Assembly: GCA_964612555.1 (NCBI GenBank)
Contig: CAZTBW010000002.1
Coordinates: forward strand, 186,001-250,000
DNA: 64,000 bases
Reading direction: 5' to 3'
Source: DAOLCO01 sp964612555
GTDB taxonomy: Bacteria; Bdellovibrionota_C; UBA2361; SZUA-149; DAOLCO01
Positions 16,293 through 25,417 of this stretch are shown piece by piece (position 1 is the stretch's first letter; each line of letters opens with the position of its first letter). The notes beneath the pieces are model-generated. The model saw nothing but the letters and a program-made list of their open reading frames with translations. It did no database searches and was not told the DNA's origin. Both the position numbers and the translations under genes were made by a program.

Positions 16293-17669
16293 CTATTGTG
16301 AGACTTTTTGGAGTATCGCTCCAATCGTCATCATTCCTTTTTTGATACGATTGATGCCAAAATGTTCATTTGGTGCGTGGATATTATCATCCGGTAGACC
16401 AAAGCCCATAAGAATGGTTTCTGATTCTGATTGTCGGGACAGTTCCGAAACGATCGGAATCGAACCGCCCGCAAGAATATTACTGCAAGGTAGCCCCATA
16501 ACTTCCTCATAAGCTGATCGTGTTAATTCGGCAACCTTGCTGACGGGTGATGATCTGAAGGGTTCTCCTGCATCTGATACGTTTTTTACCGATATGTTAA
16601 TTCCCGGAGGGGCATGTGCAGTAAAAAATTCCTCTACGAGTTTCGCAACTCTTTTCGGGTCTTGATTGGGGACAAGGCGACAGGAAATTTTGGCAATTGC
16701 TTTAGCCGGAATTACAGTTTTAAAGCCGGTACCTGAATATCCACCAGAAAGCCCGTTTACTTCAAGTGTTGGTCTGAGCCATGCAGATTCAAGTGGAGAG
16801 AATTTTTTCTCTCCCCCCGTCATTTCTGAAGCGAAAAGACTTCGGTAGAATTCAGGATCCAGATCAAGAGCAAAGGCATTTCTTTCATTTTCAGGAAGTG
16901 TCTCAACATTATCATAAAAACCCGGTATCAGGATTTCGCCGGTTTCTGAAGAGCGTGCTTTTGCAAGGATTTCTATAAGGGCATGAAGGGGATTAAAAAC
17001 GATTCCCCCGTGTTCGCCCGAATGTAAATCACTGTTTGACCCTTGTGCCTCAAGGGTCATGCTGATTATGCCACGACACCCAAGAGTAATCGCAGGTTCC
17101 TTCATGGAAGGAAATCCGCAGTCAACTATGAACAGGTAGTCGGCACGAATATCTTTTTTGTGTTTGCCCAGGAGTGCAGGAAGAGACTTGCTGCCACACT
17201 CTTCTTCCCCTTCAATGATCATTTTGATATTTACATTTGGAGCCAGTGAAAGTTCATGTAAGGTCTTTAGTGCTCTAAGAACATAAAAGGACTGCCCCTT
17301 GTTGTCTTCAGCTCCCCGGGCATATATTTCACCATTTCTTTCTGTTGGCTCAAATGGAGGACTCTCCCATAGTTCCAAAGGATCTACTGGCTGTACATCG
17401 TAGTGATTGTAAAATAAAACGGTAGGTGCATCCGGGTGCACTATCTTTTCCGCAAATACACAAGGATGCCCTTCACTTTTCCATATTTCTACTTTAAACC
17501 CGGATGTTTGAAGATAAGTTTTTACCCACTCTGCACACTTGTTAATTTCAGAAGCATATGTAGGGTCGGTGCTGATCGACTGAAAACGAAGGTATTCAAA
17601 AAACTCTGCAAGAATTTCCTTCTCGTTCTTTTCAAAATATTCTGAAAGTTTCGTGGCAAGAGAGGGCAT
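16293..17669 (-). CDS. M20 family metallopeptidase (dipeptidase-like)
   Basis: Cytoplasmic zinc exopeptidase of the M20 family, close in layout to CNDP-type dipeptidases. 458 residues from ATG 17669 (an in-frame TTG at 17684 is possible but lies within rppH). Seen: HYDVQP metal-binding His/Asp with catalytic Asp, GAEDNKG bridging Asp, IEGEEECGS with the catalytic Glu pair, a lid domain with GGYSGTGFKTVIP, and the final HAPNEHF metal-binding His. Last gene of the pdxS-pdxT-rppH-M20 run; substrate not deducible. Confidence 0.9.
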   Translation of the reverse strand: MPSLATKLSEYFEKNEKEILAEFFEYLRFQSISTDPTYASEINKCAEWVKTYLQTSGFKVEIWKSEGHPCVFAEKIVHPDAPTVLFYNHYDVQPVDPLELWESPPFEPTERNGEIYARGAEDNKGQSFYVLRALKTLHELSLAPNVNIKMIIEGEEECGSKSLPALLGKHKKDIRADYLFIVDCGFPSMKEPAITLGCRGIISMTLEAQGSNSDLHSGEHGGIVFNPLHALIEILAKARSSETGEILIPGFYDNVETLPENERNAFALDLDPEFYRSLFASEMTGGEKKFSPLESAWLRPTLEVNGLSGGYSGTGFKTVIPAKAIAKISCRLVPNQDPKRVAKLVEEFFTAHAPPGINISVKNVSDAGEPFRSSPVSKVAELTRSAYEEVMGLPCSNILAGGSIPIVSELSRQSESETILMGFGLPDDNIHAPNEHFGINRIKKGMMTIGAILQKVSQ

Positions 17670-17673
17670 TTTA

Positions 17674-18144
17674 TTACCAAGCAATTATGTCGGGATATTT
17701 TCTTCTAAATTCCAGTACTGCCTTTTTATATGATGTTCCTCTGAAAGTAGGTTCAACTTTTCTTAAAAATTCACTTGTAACATCCCACGCCGCCTCTTCA
17801 AACTCTTTTTCGTGGTGTAGAATAAAGTTGGGTTTCCAGCCCAGAGGGGCTCTGAGCATGAAAAAGTACTGCTCCTGACCGGCAAAACCCCGATTATGCA
17901 GTTCGGGAGGCCAGTCATAGCGGATTGCTTCCTCCAGATGTCCCAGAAATACTACACGTTCAAGTCCGACTTCTTCTTTTAGTTCTCTGCGTATTGCTTG
18001 CTCAGGAGTTTCTCCTGGGTCTATGCCCCCTTGAGGAAGTTGCCAGTCCTTGTACTGATCAGCCCTTTTGCAATTCAAGATTTTACCTTCATTATTCAAA
18101 ATAAAGGCGGCTACGTTTTTTCGATATGGGAGAGATGTGTCCAC
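17674..18144 (-). CDS. rppH: RNA pyrophosphohydrolase, Nudix family
   Basis: Removes pyrophosphate from 5'-triphosphate RNA ends and so starts mRNA decay. 156 residues, typical. Seen: YRKNVAAFILN start, WQLPQGGIDPGE and the full Nudix box GGIDPGETPEQAIRREL through KEEVG. The presence of the YRxxV and WQxPQGG phrases separates RppH from other Nudix hydrolases. It begins 4 bases after the pdxT stop and ends 4 bases before the M20 gene start, so all are one operon. Confidence 0.92.
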   Translation of the reverse strand: MDTSLPYRKNVAAFILNNEGKILNCKRADQYKDWQLPQGGIDPGETPEQAIRRELKEEVGLERVVFLGHLEEAIRYDWPPELHNRGFAGQEQYFFMLRAPLGWKPNFILHHEKEFEEAAWDVTSEFLRKVEPTFRGTSYKKAVLEFRRKYPDIIAW

Positions 18145-18148
18145 CGGT

Positions 18149-18841
18149 TCAGTTCGCCATTTGAATGTGATGTTTTTTTATCCGGGAAAAGAAAAGTTCA
18201 TATACAAAATGTTTTTTTTCACAGAGCTCAGGGTGGAATGTCGCAAGAAGTATATTCTTTTTTTGAAGGAGGACAGGGTCGTTGTTGTATGTAAGAACGG
18301 GATTCACTTCAGACCCATAGGAGAGCACTCGTGGGGCACGAATAAATATTCCTTCTCTTGTAGAATTTTTTGCGGAGTCTTTCCCTTCAGGAAACCCGGA
18401 AAGGTACTCTGAAAAATCGGGATGTAATTCAAGTTCCGGTGTTATAAAAGACTCCATCTGTCTTCCGTAGGAGTTTCTTTCTATGGTTACGTCAATAAGC
18501 CCCAGGCTTTCCTGCTCAGGGTTTAAAACCCGTTTGGCAACAAGAATCGCCCCTGCGCAAGTGGCAAGAAGGGGTAGTCCCGAAGTTACCGCAGCAATTA
18601 TTTCAAGACGAAATTCCTGATTCAGGAGACGAAGCAGGGTGCTGGACTCACCCCCGGGGATGATCAGGGCTGAAATGTCCTGTAGCGCTTCAGGGGTGCG
18701 TATCTCCCTTACCTGAAGGGGACTCCCAAATGATTTTATTGCGTTTAAATGTGCAGAGAAATCTCCCTGAAGAGCAAGTACTCCAACAGGTTTTATTTCA
18801 TTTTTGCTACGAAAAGATTCTGCTTCCGAGACCTCATGCAT
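18149..18841 (-). CDS. pdxT: Pyridoxal 5'-phosphate synthase glutaminase subunit
   Basis: Class I glutaminase that feeds ammonia to PdxS for PLP synthesis. 230 residues, slightly longer than the usual 190-200 because of an N-terminal extension of about 17 residues (MHEVSEAESFRSKNEIKP). Seen: GVLALQGDFSAH, oxyanion region IPGGESSTLLRL, nucleophile Cys about residue 95 in LATCAGAIL, and ATFHPEL with the catalytic His. Directly downstream of pdxS. Confidence 0.95.
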   Translation of the reverse strand: MHEVSEAESFRSKNEIKPVGVLALQGDFSAHLNAIKSFGSPLQVREIRTPEALQDISALIIPGGESSTLLRLLNQEFRLEIIAAVTSGLPLLATCAGAILVAKRVLNPEQESLGLIDVTIERNSYGRQMESFITPELELHPDFSEYLSGFPEGKDSAKNSTREGIFIRAPRVLSYGSEVNPVLTYNNDPVLLQKKNILLATFHPELCEKKHFVYELFFSRIKKHHIQMAN

Positions 18842-18887
18842 AGACGTAAGCTGCCCGTGTTAAGTGTTCCCGTGTTAGGTATTACTG

Positions 18888-19766
18888 TTACCAGCCCCTG
18901 TTCTGCAAACGCTCTTCTTTTGGAATCATATGTACATCAAGCCCTGACATGGCACCTCTCAGGTCTTTAGACACTTCAAGAAGTATTTTAGGGTCATTGT
19001 AGTGAGTGGTTGCTTTTACAATTGCACGAGCACGGGCGCTTGGGTCTTCTGATTTATAAATACCAGAACCAACAAACACCGATTCAGAACCCAGTTGCAT
19101 CATGAGCGCTGCATCAGCAGGGGTCGCTATTCCGCCGGCGCAGAATAGTGGTACAGGAAGTTTTCCTGATTCCCTGACTTCTTTTACCAGTTCAAGGGGA
19201 ACTCGCATTTCCCGTGCACGGGTAGAGAGGCTTGCCTCATCCATTAATTTTAAAGCTTCAATTTCAGATCGGATAGAACGAATATGTCGTACTGCTTCAA
19301 CTACATTTCCCGTACCCGCTTCACCTTTAGACCTGATCATGGCAGCACCCTCGTGAACTCTTCTGAGGGCTTCACCAAGATTGGTCGCTCCACACACGAA
19401 AGGAACACTGAAGGAATGTTTATCAACATGATAGGCTTCATCGGCAGGAGTGAGAACCTCACTTTCATCAATAAAATCCACCCCAAGAGACTCAAGGATT
19501 TGAGCTTCAGCAAAATGCCCAATTCTGACTTTTGCCATCACAGGGATATTTACTGTTTTCATTACCGACTCTATCACCTCGATGTTTGCCATCCTGGCAA
19601 CCCCGCCCTCGCGACGAATATCAGCAGGAACACGCTCAAGTGCCATTACTGCCGCAGCGCCGGCGTCTTCTGCAATAGCTGCCTGTTCGGCATTAACGAC
19701 ATCCATAATAACGCCGCCTTTTAGCATCTCTGCCAGACCAACTTTTAACTTAAAAGATGCCGTAGT
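18888..19766 (-). CDS. pdxS: Pyridoxal 5'-phosphate synthase subunit PdxS
   Basis: Makes PLP from ribose 5-phosphate, glyceraldehyde 3-phosphate and ammonia; works in a complex with PdxT. 292 residues from ATG 19766, preceded by GGAGAA; the longer frame to 19811 has no similarity. Seen: VGLAEMLKGGVIMDVVNAEQA, VMALERVPADIRREGGVARM, MAKVRIGHF with the first substrate Lys, PFVCGATNLGEALRR and the phosphate-binding GGIATPADAALMMQLG. First gene of a four-gene minus-strand operon. Confidence 0.97.
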   Translation of the reverse strand, partial: TTASFKLKVGLAEMLKGGVIMDVVNAEQAAIAEDAGAAAVMALERVPADIRREGGVARMANIEVIESVMKTVNIPVMAKVRIGHFAEAQILESLGVDFIDESEVLTPADEAYHVDKHSFSVPFVCGATNLGEALRRVHEGAAMIRSKGEAGTGNVVEAVRHIRSIRSEIEALKLMDEASLSTRAREMRVPLELVKEVRESGKLPVPLFCAGGIATPADAALMMQLGSESVFVGSGIYKSEDPSARARAIVKATTHYNDPKILLEVSKDLRGAMSGLDVHMIPKEERLQNRGW

Positions 19767-20012
19767 CATGTACAAAATTCTCCAGTTGTTCAAAGTAATT
19801 TCAGCGCCCAAACTATAGTACTTTGTCGCTGAAATTGCAATTCCTGTATGAAATTTAGGGGTTTTTAAAAATTACCGCCCAACTCAATAGTTAGTGGCAG
19901 TTTTACGTCAAACCCAAAAATACTACTTGAGAAATTTGCTACTTAGGGTTATTTGCATGCATTATTAGTCCTCCTTTTCTCAAGTAAATTCGATAGAAAT
20001 GGGTGTGTGTAT

Positions 20013-20771
20013 ATGGAAGTAATGATTGATGTCAGGGGTATTGGACGTTCTTTTGGGGACATCCGTGCGGTTGATAATCTATCCTTTTCGGTAGCCAGAG
20101 GGGAGCTTTTGGGTTTTCTGGGACCAAACGGAGCCGGTAAATCTACTACGATGAAGATGCTTACCTGCTTTCTTACTCCCAGTGATGGTACTGCCTCAGT
20201 TGCCGGTTTTGATATTCTGGAATCTCCCGAGGAAGTACGCAGGCGTATTGGATATCTGCCGGAAAATGCCCCTCTTTATGGTGAGATGCGGGTTAATGAT
20301 TTTCTTAATTTTATAGCTGGCGTTCGTGGTCTTGAAGGAAGTGATGCCGCCAAGGCAGTGAGCAGCGCAGTGGAGCGTACCAGTCTTGAAAAAGTTCTCG
20401 AACAAAGAATCGAGACTCTCTCAAAAGGGTTTAAACGCAGGGTGGGGCTTGCTCAGGCAATTCTCCATGACCCTGAAGTGCTCATACTTGATGAACCGAC
20501 CGATGGTCTCGACCCTAATCAAAAACACGAAGTGCGAAATCTCATAAAAGGGATGTCCGCTGACAAGTGTATCATACTCAGTACTCATATTCTGGAAGAA
20601 GTAGATGCGGTATGTACCCGGGCAATGATTATTTCAGGAGGACGTTTATTGGTTGATGGTACTCCTGAGCAGTTAAAATCTCTTTCAAGCAGTCGAAACC
20701 TTGATGAAGTTTTCAGGCAGGTCACTCAAGCGGGTGTTCCTGTTCAGCTGCCCGTACATGCCGCCGCATAG
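20013..20771 (+). CDS. ABC exporter ATPase (GldA-like)
   Basis: ATPase of an ABC-2 type exporter. About 252 residues from ATG 20013 (ATG 20022 also possible). Seen: Walker A GPNGAGKSTTMKML, Q-loop region GYLPENAPLYGEM, signature LSKGFKRRVGLAQA, Walker B LILDEPTDGLDP and the H-loop STHILEE. The set of this ATPase, an ABC-2 permease, a GldG-like auxiliary protein and a DUF4340 protein recurs in many bacteria; in Bacteroidetes GldA/F/G are linked to gliding, but elsewhere the substrate is unknown. First of four closely spaced genes. Confidence 0.93.
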   Translation: MEVMIDVRGIGRSFGDIRAVDNLSFSVARGELLGFLGPNGAGKSTTMKMLTCFLTPSDGTASVAGFDILESPEEVRRRIGYLPENAPLYGEMRVNDFLNFIAGVRGLEGSDAAKAVSSAVERTSLEKVLEQRIETLSKGFKRRVGLAQAILHDPEVLILDEPTDGLDPNQKHEVRNLIKGMSADKCIILSTHILEEVDAVCTRAMIISGGRLLVDGTPEQLKSLSSSRNLDEVFRQVTQAGVPVQLPVHAAA

Positions 20772-20790
20772 TGATATAGGAGCGTAAATT

Positions 20791-21525
20791 ATGAAAGTTT
20801 TTAAGGCAATTTTAAAAAGAGAGTTTTCTTCTTATTTTGCAACTCCCATAGCACTTATATTCCTGACAGTTTTTTTAATACTTACCGGTTTTTTTACTTT
20901 TAAACTGGGAGGGTTCTATGAGCAGGGGCAGGCAGATTTGAGAACTTTTTTTGTATGGCACCCCTGGTTGTATCTTTTTATAGTGCCTGCGGTCTCTATG
21001 CGTCTTTGGGCGGAAGAGCGAAGAACTGGAACTATCGAGCTTCTTCTTACCTTGCCGGTAAGTCTTCAGACGGCGATGCTTGGTAAATTTTTTGCTGCCT
21101 GGCTCTTTCTTGGTCTTGCACTCTTACTGACCTTTCCTATTATTCTTACCGTTATGTATCTTGGGGAACCTGATCTTGGGGTGATTCTTGCCGGTTATTT
21201 TGGAAGTTATTTAATGGCGGGAGCTTTTCTTGCTATCGGGTGTTGTCTTTCTGCTTGTACCAGTAATCAGGTGATCAGCTTTGTTCTTTCGACCTTTGTA
21301 TGTTTGATTTTTATTTTGATTGGTTCTGACCCGGTGGTGCGTTTATTTGAAGGCATTCTCTCTCCCGTACTGGTGAGTCAATTGGTGAACCTCAGTTTTC
21401 CATTTCATTTCGAGGCGATTCAGCGTGGAGTTATTAACCTTACTGATTTTGTTTACTTTGTTTCAGTGATGTTTGTTTTTCTTTATGCTGGGACAATTAT
21501 TTTAGAACGAAAGAAGGCAGATTAA
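20791..21525 (+). CDS. ABC-2 type permease (GldF-like)
   Basis: Inner-membrane subunit, 244 residues with about six membrane segments. Seen: the start FKAILKREFSSYFATPIALIF and the phrase MRLWAEERRTGTIELLLTLP, which is typical of GldF/ABC-2 permeases of this kind. Follows the ATPase gene after 19 bases with an AGGAG ribosome site and precedes the GldG-like gene by about 20 bases. Confidence 0.92.
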   Translation: MKVFKAILKREFSSYFATPIALIFLTVFLILTGFFTFKLGGFYEQGQADLRTFFVWHPWLYLFIVPAVSMRLWAEERRTGTIELLLTLPVSLQTAMLGKFFAAWLFLGLALLLTFPIILTVMYLGEPDLGVILAGYFGSYLMAGAFLAIGCCLSACTSNQVISFVLSTFVCLIFILIGSDPVVRLFEGILSPVLVSQLVNLSFPFHFEAIQRGVINLTDFVYFVSVMFVFLYAGTIILERKKAD

Positions 21526-21545
21526 ACAGTGGAGGAGTGTTTCGC

Positions 21546-23459
21546 GTGAACAGATCATTTCTTTCCGGCAGCAGTATTTTACTACTTGTTGTTATATTTA
21601 TAGCAGTGAATGGTATTTCGGATAAAATCCTGAACCGTTTCCATGTAGATTTAACCCAGGAAGGTTTATATACCTTAAGTAAAGGGAGCAGGGAGATACT
21701 TTCAGGTCTTGGTCAGCCTGTTTCTTTGAAGTTGTATTATTCCAAAACCGAAGGGGACAAGTTTCCAATAGTTAAGCTTTACGGCACTCGAATTTCTGAC
21801 TTGCTAAAAGAGTACCAGAGAAAGAGTGGGGGAATGATTACGGTTGAGGTATTTGACCCACGACCTGACTCGGAAGATGAAGAATGGGCTGATAAATACG
21901 GCATCACTCCTATGGATCTTCCTTCGGGTGAGCGAATTTATCTTGGGCTTGTTGCCGTGAACAGCGAGGGAACTGAAGATGTGATTCCTGTGTTCAATCT
22001 GGGAAGACAGGAATTTCTTGAATACGATATTACCAAACTTATTTATTCTTTGAGTTCCGGGAGTCAGGCAGTAATTGGAGTGCTCTCTTCCCTTCCGGTG
22101 GTGGAAGGTTCTATGCCTGCCATGCAAAATCCTTTTCAGCCACCTCAGCCAAAGGACAAACCCTGGATTTTTGCTAATCAACTCTCAAAACTTGCCGAAG
22201 TGAGAAATCTTCCCCTGATGATTACGCATATCCCTGATGAAATCACGACTCTTTTTGTTATTCATCCTCGTGGGCTTTCAGAAGAAACGGTGTATGCAAT
22301 TGATCAGTATGTGATGAAGGGTGGAAATGTTTTTATTGCAGTTGACCCTTTTTGTATGAGTGATGCCCCTAATGCTGATCCTTCAAATCCAATGGCTAAT
22401 TTTACTCATGATAGAAGCTCTCACCTGAATGATCTTACTGCTGCGTGGGGGGTAAGTCTTAAGGAAGGTAAGGTGGTTACTGATGTGCGACTTGCTACGC
22501 TTGTGGCAACTCAACCTAATCAGCAGGAGAATTTCATTGCCTGGTTAAGTATCGGGCAGTCCAGAGGAAAGGGAGCTGAGCTTTTAAGTTCAGAAGATGT
22601 GATAACAAATGGTCTGGATAGTGTGATGATTCCCTGGTCAGGAGTTCTTGAGCTTGAAGCCAGAGATGGGATAGAGCAACTTGTGCTTCTCAAAACCACT
22701 TCAGATGCCATGCTTTTTGAAGAAAAAGATATTCGAATAATGGCTGAAGACCCCAAGGGGCTTTTGAAAAAGTATCAGCCCGGAGGCACCTCCTATCCGA
22801 TTGCGGTGAAACTTTCAGGTACTTTCCCCAGTTCCTTTTCTTCAAAGCCGGGTTCAGAAGAGACTCCCGTGTCCACTGAATCGGGACATTTTCCCCGATC
22901 AATTAAACCCGCAAGTGTTGTCATTATTGCAGATGTTGATTTTATGGCAGATGCCTACTCTGCCATGACTCAGAGATTTTTTGGTGCTGAGATTGTAACG
23001 CTTTTAAATGATAATATTAATCTTGTAAGTAATATTGCTGAAAACCTGTATGGTAATAATGATCTGATCAGTCTCAGGTCACGTGGAAGATTTACTCGTC
23101 CATTTACAAAAGTTCAGGAAATTGAAACGACAGCTCAGCAGAAATATCAAAATGAAGAGCAAAGGTTTCAGGCGGCTCTGAACCAGGCAAATCAGCGTTT
23201 GTCGGAATTACAGTCCGGGGTTCAGGGAAAAGGTTCGGAGGCTACCATCATGAATAAAGCGCTTCTGTCAGAAATAGAATCCCTGCGGGAAGAAAAGCGA
23301 ATAGTTCAGCAACGACTTCGGGAAGTAAGGCGGGCACTTCGTGAGGATAAAGAGCGTTTGGGTAATGTTCTCTTTGTCGGTAATACTTTTTTTGTTCCTC
23401 TGGTTCTTATTCTGATTGCGATTTTATATTCGTTCAGAAGAAAAAAATCTGTAAAATAA
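21546..23459 (+). CDS. GldG-like ABC transporter auxiliary protein
   Basis: Membrane-anchored partner of the ABC-2 exporter, 637 residues. Start chosen at GTG 21546, 8 bases after GGAGGAG; GTG 21537 overlaps that ribosome site. Seen: N-terminal membrane anchor, the DLTQEGLYTLSKGSREIL phrase of the family, a large extracytoplasmic alpha/beta domain (YVMKGGNVFIAVDPF near 260), a coiled coil around 540-605 and a C-terminal membrane segment (VPLVLILIAILYSF). Usual family length. Confidence 0.9.
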   Translation: MNRSFLSGSSILLLVVIFIAVNGISDKILNRFHVDLTQEGLYTLSKGSREILSGLGQPVSLKLYYSKTEGDKFPIVKLYGTRISDLLKEYQRKSGGMITVEVFDPRPDSEDEEWADKYGITPMDLPSGERIYLGLVAVNSEGTEDVIPVFNLGRQEFLEYDITKLIYSLSSGSQAVIGVLSSLPVVEGSMPAMQNPFQPPQPKDKPWIFANQLSKLAEVRNLPLMITHIPDEITTLFVIHPRGLSEETVYAIDQYVMKGGNVFIAVDPFCMSDAPNADPSNPMANFTHDRSSHLNDLTAAWGVSLKEGKVVTDVRLATLVATQPNQQENFIAWLSIGQSRGKGAELLSSEDVITNGLDSVMIPWSGVLELEARDGIEQLVLLKTTSDAMLFEEKDIRIMAEDPKGLLKKYQPGGTSYPIAVKLSGTFPSSFSSKPGSEETPVSTESGHFPRSIKPASVVIIADVDFMADAYSAMTQRFFGAEIVTLLNDNINLVSNIAENLYGNNDLISLRSRGRFTRPFTKVQEIETTAQQKYQNEEQRFQAALNQANQRLSELQSGVQGKGSEATIMNKALLSEIESLREEKRIVQQRLREVRRALREDKERLGNVLFVGNTFFVPLVLILIAILYSFRRKKSVK

Positions 23460-23476
23460 AATGTTGAGGCTTGGTA

Positions 23477-24715
23477 ATGAACAAGAAAACCGTAGTTAAC
23501 CTTTTACTTGTTGCTCTTGGGCTTTTTATCCTTTACTGGCTGAGCTACACAGATACAAGGCAGAAAAAATCTGTTGCGGGTCGCGAGCTGTTATTCTCTG
23601 AAGTATCCTGGAGTGATGTTGAATCAATCGAGCTTCATAAGGAAGGCGATTCAATTACGCTTGATTCAGGGGCGGAAGGGAGCTGGTTTCTCCCATCACG
23701 AGGTAACTATCCTGCAAATATCTCCTCAATCCGTTCTTTTCTTTTAAAACTGATGGATCTTTCTTCTTCTCAGAGTATTGAAACAACCGAAGAAGGGATG
23801 AAGAAAATGGGGCTGGATGAAATGGGTGGAGAGGCATCTAAAGGGGCAGTGGTTTTAAAGAACAGGGAAGGCAAGGAAATTGAGACTTTGTATCTGGGTT
23901 CACTAAGAACCAGAAAGGGTGCAAGTGAGGAAGATACTTTATCCTTAAGTGGGCAGTTTGTGCGACTTGGGTCGAAAAATGAAGTGTATCTGGTTTCTTT
24001 ACCTGTTTCGATATCGACTGATATTGGTTCCTGGATAGATAAATCTGTTCTTAAGTTAGATCAGTCTTTGGTGTATCGGGTAGCCTCCTATGTATTGCAA
24101 GGAGATAAGGAGATCCTGAAATATACTATTAATCGGGTAAGTTCTTTAACAAATGAGGCGGAGCCGGAATATTCTTTTTCTCAAAAAGCTCCCCGGGATA
24201 AGGAAATCAGTCAAACCGTGGTCCGTCAGGTGACCATGGCGCTTGAAGATCTTAAGGCAGATGATGTGTATCTTCGTGAAGATACATCAGTTGGAGATTT
24301 TTCTCCAAAGCAGGTAATGCGTTTTTTTCTCACTAATGGTCTTGTGTATGAAGTGCGTGTTCAGGAGACAGATGGAGCTTGTTTTATTTCAATTGAGGTG
24401 AATCGTGATCAGGCATTGGTAGAGGAGCTGAGCGGTATCTTTGAGAAGGAAAAGGTTTCAAAGACAGAAGCCCCGGATGAGTTTCCGGAGGAGTCTGAAA
24501 AAGGAGATTCAGAAGAAGCTGCTCAGGAAGCATCTACGCAGGAAGAGGAAAATCAGGTGTTTCAGGTAGTCACTGAAGATGAAGTACTTAAGGAGCGTGA
24601 GCGGCTCGGTAAATGGGTATATGTAGTCCCTGATTTTGTCGGGAAGAAGTTTATGAAGGAAGTCGAAGTGTTCTTTAAGGAAATCGCAAAAGAAGAAGGT
24701 GGCTCTGAGTTATAG
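23477..24715 (+). CDS. DUF4340 domain protein
   Basis: Membrane-anchored protein that usually accompanies GldG-like exporters; role unknown. 412 residues from ATG 23477, with GAGG 9 bases before. Seen: one N-terminal membrane segment, then a DUF4340-type repeat beginning VESIELHKEGDSITL and a second half LVYRVASYVLQGDKEIL. A Glu/Ser-rich acidic stretch (about residues 325-360) is followed by a short conserved-looking C-terminal helix. Fourth gene of the export operon. Confidence 0.85.
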   Translation: MNKKTVVNLLLVALGLFILYWLSYTDTRQKKSVAGRELLFSEVSWSDVESIELHKEGDSITLDSGAEGSWFLPSRGNYPANISSIRSFLLKLMDLSSSQSIETTEEGMKKMGLDEMGGEASKGAVVLKNREGKEIETLYLGSLRTRKGASEEDTLSLSGQFVRLGSKNEVYLVSLPVSISTDIGSWIDKSVLKLDQSLVYRVASYVLQGDKEILKYTINRVSSLTNEAEPEYSFSQKAPRDKEISQTVVRQVTMALEDLKADDVYLREDTSVGDFSPKQVMRFFLTNGLVYEVRVQETDGACFISIEVNRDQALVEELSGIFEKEKVSKTEAPDEFPEESEKGDSEEAAQEASTQEEENQVFQVVTEDEVLKERERLGKWVYVVPDFVGKKFMKEVEVFFKEIAKEEGGSEL

Positions 24716-24723
24716 GTTCATTC

Positions 24724-25233
24724 ATGCGATACGGTGTTGGTATTGGGGGAAATTTAGGAAATGTACCTGAGACGTTTCAAAAGGCTTTCCTGCTGGTTAA
24801 TGAAGAAATAGGTGAAGTTGTCTCAATTTCCAGGTGGTATTATTCCAAACCTCTTCCCGTGGTTGGGGAAGTAGAGCAGGGGGAGTATCTTAATGCTGTT
24901 TTTATTGTAGAGACTTCGCTTGAGCCTGAGGAAGTACTTGAGAAGCTTCTTGGTATAGAACTTCGTTTGGGAAGAGATCGTAAAAACAGTTATCACTGGG
25001 GTCCCCGAACTATTGATCTTGATATCGTATGTGCTGAGAAACTGGTACATCACTCAAGAACCCTCGATATTCCCCATCCCAGGATGCATGAACGTGACTT
25101 TGTCCTGAAACCTCTTCTTGAACTTGAGCCGGAATGGGTTCATCCTGAAAAACATATTACCCTGAAAGAACTCTACGAGATGCTTCCCCAGTCGGAGAGG
25201 TACGTAGATCGTGAATATCAGTTATCGCAGTAA
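24724..25233 (+). CDS. folK: 2-amino-4-hydroxy-6-hydroxymethyldihydropteridine pyrophosphokinase
   Basis: Transfers pyrophosphate from ATP to hydroxymethyl-dihydropterin in folate synthesis. 169 residues, normal. Seen: GIGGNLGNVPETFQKA, YYSKPLPVVGEVEQGEYLNAV and the signature HWGPRTIDLDIV, then HPRMHERDFVLKPL. Follows the DUF4340 gene by 8 bases, so it may be read from the exporter operon, although no functional link is apparent. Confidence 0.95.
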   Translation: MRYGVGIGGNLGNVPETFQKAFLLVNEEIGEVVSISRWYYSKPLPVVGEVEQGEYLNAVFIVETSLEPEEVLEKLLGIELRLGRDRKNSYHWGPRTIDLDIVCAEKLVHHSRTLDIPHPRMHERDFVLKPLLELEPEWVHPEKHITLKELYEMLPQSERYVDREYQLSQ

Positions 25234-25251
25234 GCTGAAATCACACGAAGT

Positions 25252-25280
25252 TTGACACTAAATCTCATTTCTCATATAAA
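25252..25280 (+). promoter_or_regulatory. Sigma-70 promoter, tandem unit 1
   Basis: TTGACA, 17 bases, TATAAA. Near-consensus, with the same layout in unit 2. Predicts a leader of about 130 bases before the ATG at 25418. Confidence 0.75.
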
Positions 25281-25417
25281 AAATACGAAATCATCATCTT
25301 TCAAATTTTAATCTGAATAGTTTTTATTAACGAATCTGTGCACGGAGTAGAGTTGCTGTGTGCATGGATGCGTTTCCTTCGAATGGATTTTTTTTGGTTT
25401 TACAAGAGGATTATGAC

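Noticed and set aside
20013..24715. Gliding-motility machinery
   Set aside because: The GldA/F/G-like exporter with DUF4340 is widespread in non-gliding bacteria; no other gld or spr genes are present.
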